Assembly (NCBI GenBank): GCA_938049385.1
Contig: CALIBQ010000010.1
Span: 22,154 to 86,153 of the forward strand
Length of the DNA: 64,000 bases
Direction of reading: 5' to 3'
DNA from: an uncultured Anaerolineae bacterium
GTDB lineage: Bacteria > Chloroflexota > Anaerolineae > JACIWP01
Each line of letters opens with the position of its first letter. Positions within the stretch are counted from its first letter, which is position 1. Made by a program: the position numbers and the translations under genes. The notes below the pieces were generated by a model that did not search any database, was not told the origin of the DNA, and saw only the letters and a list, made by a program, of their open reading frames with translations. Of this stretch, positions 60,288-64,000 are shown in pieces.

Positions 60288-61502
60288 TTACGCCAGGCCG
60301 GCCGCGCGCCGGAGCATCTCGACCTTATCCAGCCGCTCCCAGGGCGCGTCGATGTCGTCGCGGCCGAAGTGGCCGTAGGCGGCGGTAGGCCGATAGATGG
60401 GCCGGCGCAGGTTCAGGTTCTGGATGATGGCCGCCGGCCGCAGGTCGAAGTAGGTGTTGATCAGCTCGACGATTTTATCATCGGAGATGCGGCCGGTGCC
60501 GAAGGTCTCCACACTGATGGACATGGGGCGTGCCACGCCGATAGCGTAAGAGACCTGGATTTCCAGGCGGTCGGCGATGCCGGCGGCCACCAGATTCTTA
60601 GCGATGTAGCGTGCCATGTAAGCGCCGGAGCGGTCCACCTTGGTGGGGTCCTTGCCGGAGAAGCATCCGCCGCCGTGGCGGGCGATGCCGCCGTAGGTAT
60701 CAACGATGATCTTGCGGCCGGTCAGGCCGGCGTCCCCCAAGGGGCCACCGATGACGAAGCGGCCCGTCGGGTTGATGAAGTACTTGGTGCGCTCGTCCAG
60801 CAGGCTGGGGTCAATGACCGCCTTGACCACATGTTCGATGATATCGGCTTCGATCTGGTCATGGTTGATGGCGGGGTCATGCTGGGCCGAGACGACCACG
60901 GTGTCCACCCGCACGGGCTTGCCGTAATGGTACTCCACCGTCACCTGCGACTTGCCGTCCGGGCGCAAATAGGGCAGGATACCCTCCTTGCGCACCTTGG
61001 CCAGCCGCTTGCACAGCTTATGGGCCAGCGAGATGGTCAGCGGCATGTATTCCGGTGTCTCGGTGCAGGCGAAGCCAACCATCATACCCTGGTCGCCGGC
61101 GCCGATGGCCTCGATCTGCTCATCGGTCATCTCGCCGCGCTTGGCTTCCAGGGCGCGGTCCACGCCCATAGCGATATCCGGCGACTGCTCTTTGATGGAA
61201 ACGATCACGCCGCAGGTTTCCGCGTCAAAGCCGTACTTGGCGCGGGTATACCCGATATCGGTCAGCACCTCCCGCACCAGCTTGTTGATATCCACGTAGG
61301 TGGTGGTGGTGATTTCTCCCATCACCACCACCAGGCCGGTGGTGGCGGCGCACTCACACGCCACGCGGGCGTCGGGATCGTCTTTGATGATGGCGTCCAG
61401 CACCGCGTCGGAAATCTGGTCGCAAATCTTGTCCGGATGTCCTTCCGTCACCGATTCCGAGGTCAGGAAAAGCTTCGGTGAAGACATGAAGGTCGTGCTC
61501 AT
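60288..61502 (-). CDS. metK: S-adenosylmethionine synthetase
   Basis: 404 residues. [73 protein letters not shown] and [27 protein letters not shown] are the signature blocks. It makes SAM from methionine and ATP. The ATG at 61502 has AAAGGAG 8 bases upstream and is preferred to one six codons earlier that overlaps that site. It lies 61 bases after ahcY and shares its operon. Confidence 0.97.
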   Translation of the reverse strand: MSTTFMSSPKLFLTSESVTEGHPDKICDQISDAVLDAIIKDDPDARVACECAATTGLVVVMGEITTTTYVDINKLVREVLTDIGYTRAKYGFDAETCGVIVSIKEQSPDIAMGVDRALEAKRGEMTDEQIEAIGAGDQGMMVGFACTETPEYMPLTISLAHKLCKRLAKVRKEGILPYLRPDGKSQVTVEYHYGKPVRVDTVVVSAQHDPAINHDQIEADIIEHVVKAVIDPSLLDERTKYFINPTGRFVIGGPLGDAGLTGRKIIVDTYGGIARHGGGCFSGKDPTKVDRSGAYMARYIAKNLVAAGIADRLEIQVSYAIGVARPMSISVETFGTGRISDDKIVELINTYFDLRPAAIIQNLNLRRPIYRPTAAYGHFGRDDIDAPWERLDKVEMLRRAAGLA

Positions 61503-61563
61503 GTGTGGTTCTCCTTTCATCCACAGATATACGTGCCCGAGCTTTGGGTAAATGTACGATTTC

Positions 61564-63841
<2,278 letters not shown>

Positions 63842-63870
63842 GGTCCGTTTCCTCCATGAGTAGAAGCTAT

Positions 63871-63899
63871 TTCAAAAACATCGAAACTTATGCTATACT
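63871..63899 (+). promoter_or_regulatory. Promoter of the right-edge gene
   Basis: TTCAAA (63871-63876), 17-base spacer, TATACT (63894-63899), in the AT-rich divergent gap. Confidence 0.45.
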
Positions 63900-63935
63900 A
63901 GTACTTCACCACAATAATTATTGATGATATAGGCG

Positions 63936-64000
63936 ATGGAACTTAAGCCGAGCATCGGTCGTGGTAAAGCGCCATTCGACGGTGGCCTGCGCCGCATTGC
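63936..64000 (+). CDS. Start of an unidentified gene cut by the window edge
   Basis: ATG at 63936 opens a frame reading MELKPSIGRGKAPFDGGLRRI to the window edge. Support comes from the promoter 37 bases upstream, the divergent position, and codon use like that of its neighbours. The ribosome site is weak (AGG). No function can be given from 21 residues. Confidence 0.4.
   Translation, partial: MELKPSIGRGKAPFDGGLRRI

Noticed and set aside
63842..63935. SAM or SAH riboswitch ahead of the SAM-cycle operon
   Set aside because: The visible leader is only about 90 bases and AT-rich, with none of the conserved blocks of those riboswitches.

Overview
The window reads as chromosomal DNA of a high-GC Gram-positive-like or monoderm bacterium, most probably a member of the Chloroflexota (Anaerolineae-like). 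This placement is inferred from gene content and style, not from a marker search: a Rex regulator, RemA next to guanylate kinase, a Phe T-box, a manganese riboswitch, a system I cytochrome c maturation operon, many secreted proteins with Thr-Pro linkers, and a striking abundance of the hexamer GCCGGC. Nearly all of the window is coding. There is no rRNA, CRISPR array, prophage or intact transposase.

Layout. 1-5744 (+): an oligopeptide/glycan-type ABC uptake operon (solute-binding protein cut by the left edge, two permeases) interleaved with a TIM-barrel glycoside-hydrolase-like gene and ending in a sialidase-like gene. 5745-13334 (-): a membrane AAA ATPase fused to a six-bladed TolB-type propeller, then a 1741-residue secreted protein with five tandem DNRLRE domains. 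13530-15337: rex with its promoter, convergent with mreB. 15470-18508 (+): strong promoter, yybP-ykoY manganese riboswitch with intrinsic terminator, P2A-type cation ATPase. 18580-18818: tRNA-Phe, tRNA-Gly, tRNA-Cys. 18935-19840: a miniature inverted-repeat element and an MNT/HEPN toxin-antitoxin pair whose HEPN gene is broken by an exact 17-bp duplication.

19907-24815 (-): remA, gmk, a MEMO-family gene and priA. 25102-25512 (+): an FmdB-type zinc ribbon protein. 25513-28236 (-): an R3H ATPase, tmk and a PII-like cyclic-di-AMP receptor. 28324-32388 (-): a GNAT-like protein and a secreted SpoIID/propeller protein. 32598-33644 (+): a methyltransferase and a small conserved protein. 33651-37873 (-): membrane glycosyltransferase, polysaccharide deacetylase and RqcH. 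37928-40411 (-): a membrane-anchored DUF4015 hydrolase. 40528-40919: two more miniature elements.

40994-48741 (+): an unusual Ccm operon with ccmE, ccmF, ccmA, ccmB, ccmC, a ccmD-like gene and a thioredoxin lipoprotein, interleaved with three membrane genes not known from classical Ccm loci (two carry zinc ribbons). Its CcmE has a cysteine (CxxxY) where the classical protein has the heme-binding histidine, and no CcmH or CcmI is present. This operon is the best candidate for an undescribed system.

48892-50254: a SWIM zinc-finger protein convergent with a two-helix membrane protein. 50472-52489: a divergent GntR/FadR regulator and pfkA with a FadR-like operator between them. 52526-55557 (-): mutS2 and cvpA. 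55636-55839: a further miniature element. 55961-56182: a small gene that may be a toxin-antitoxin remnant. 56329-60253 (-): Phe T-box leader, pheS and pheT. 60288-63841 (-): an S-adenosylmethionine cycle operon (PfkB kinase, ahcY, metK). A divergent plus-strand gene starts at 63936 and runs off the right edge.
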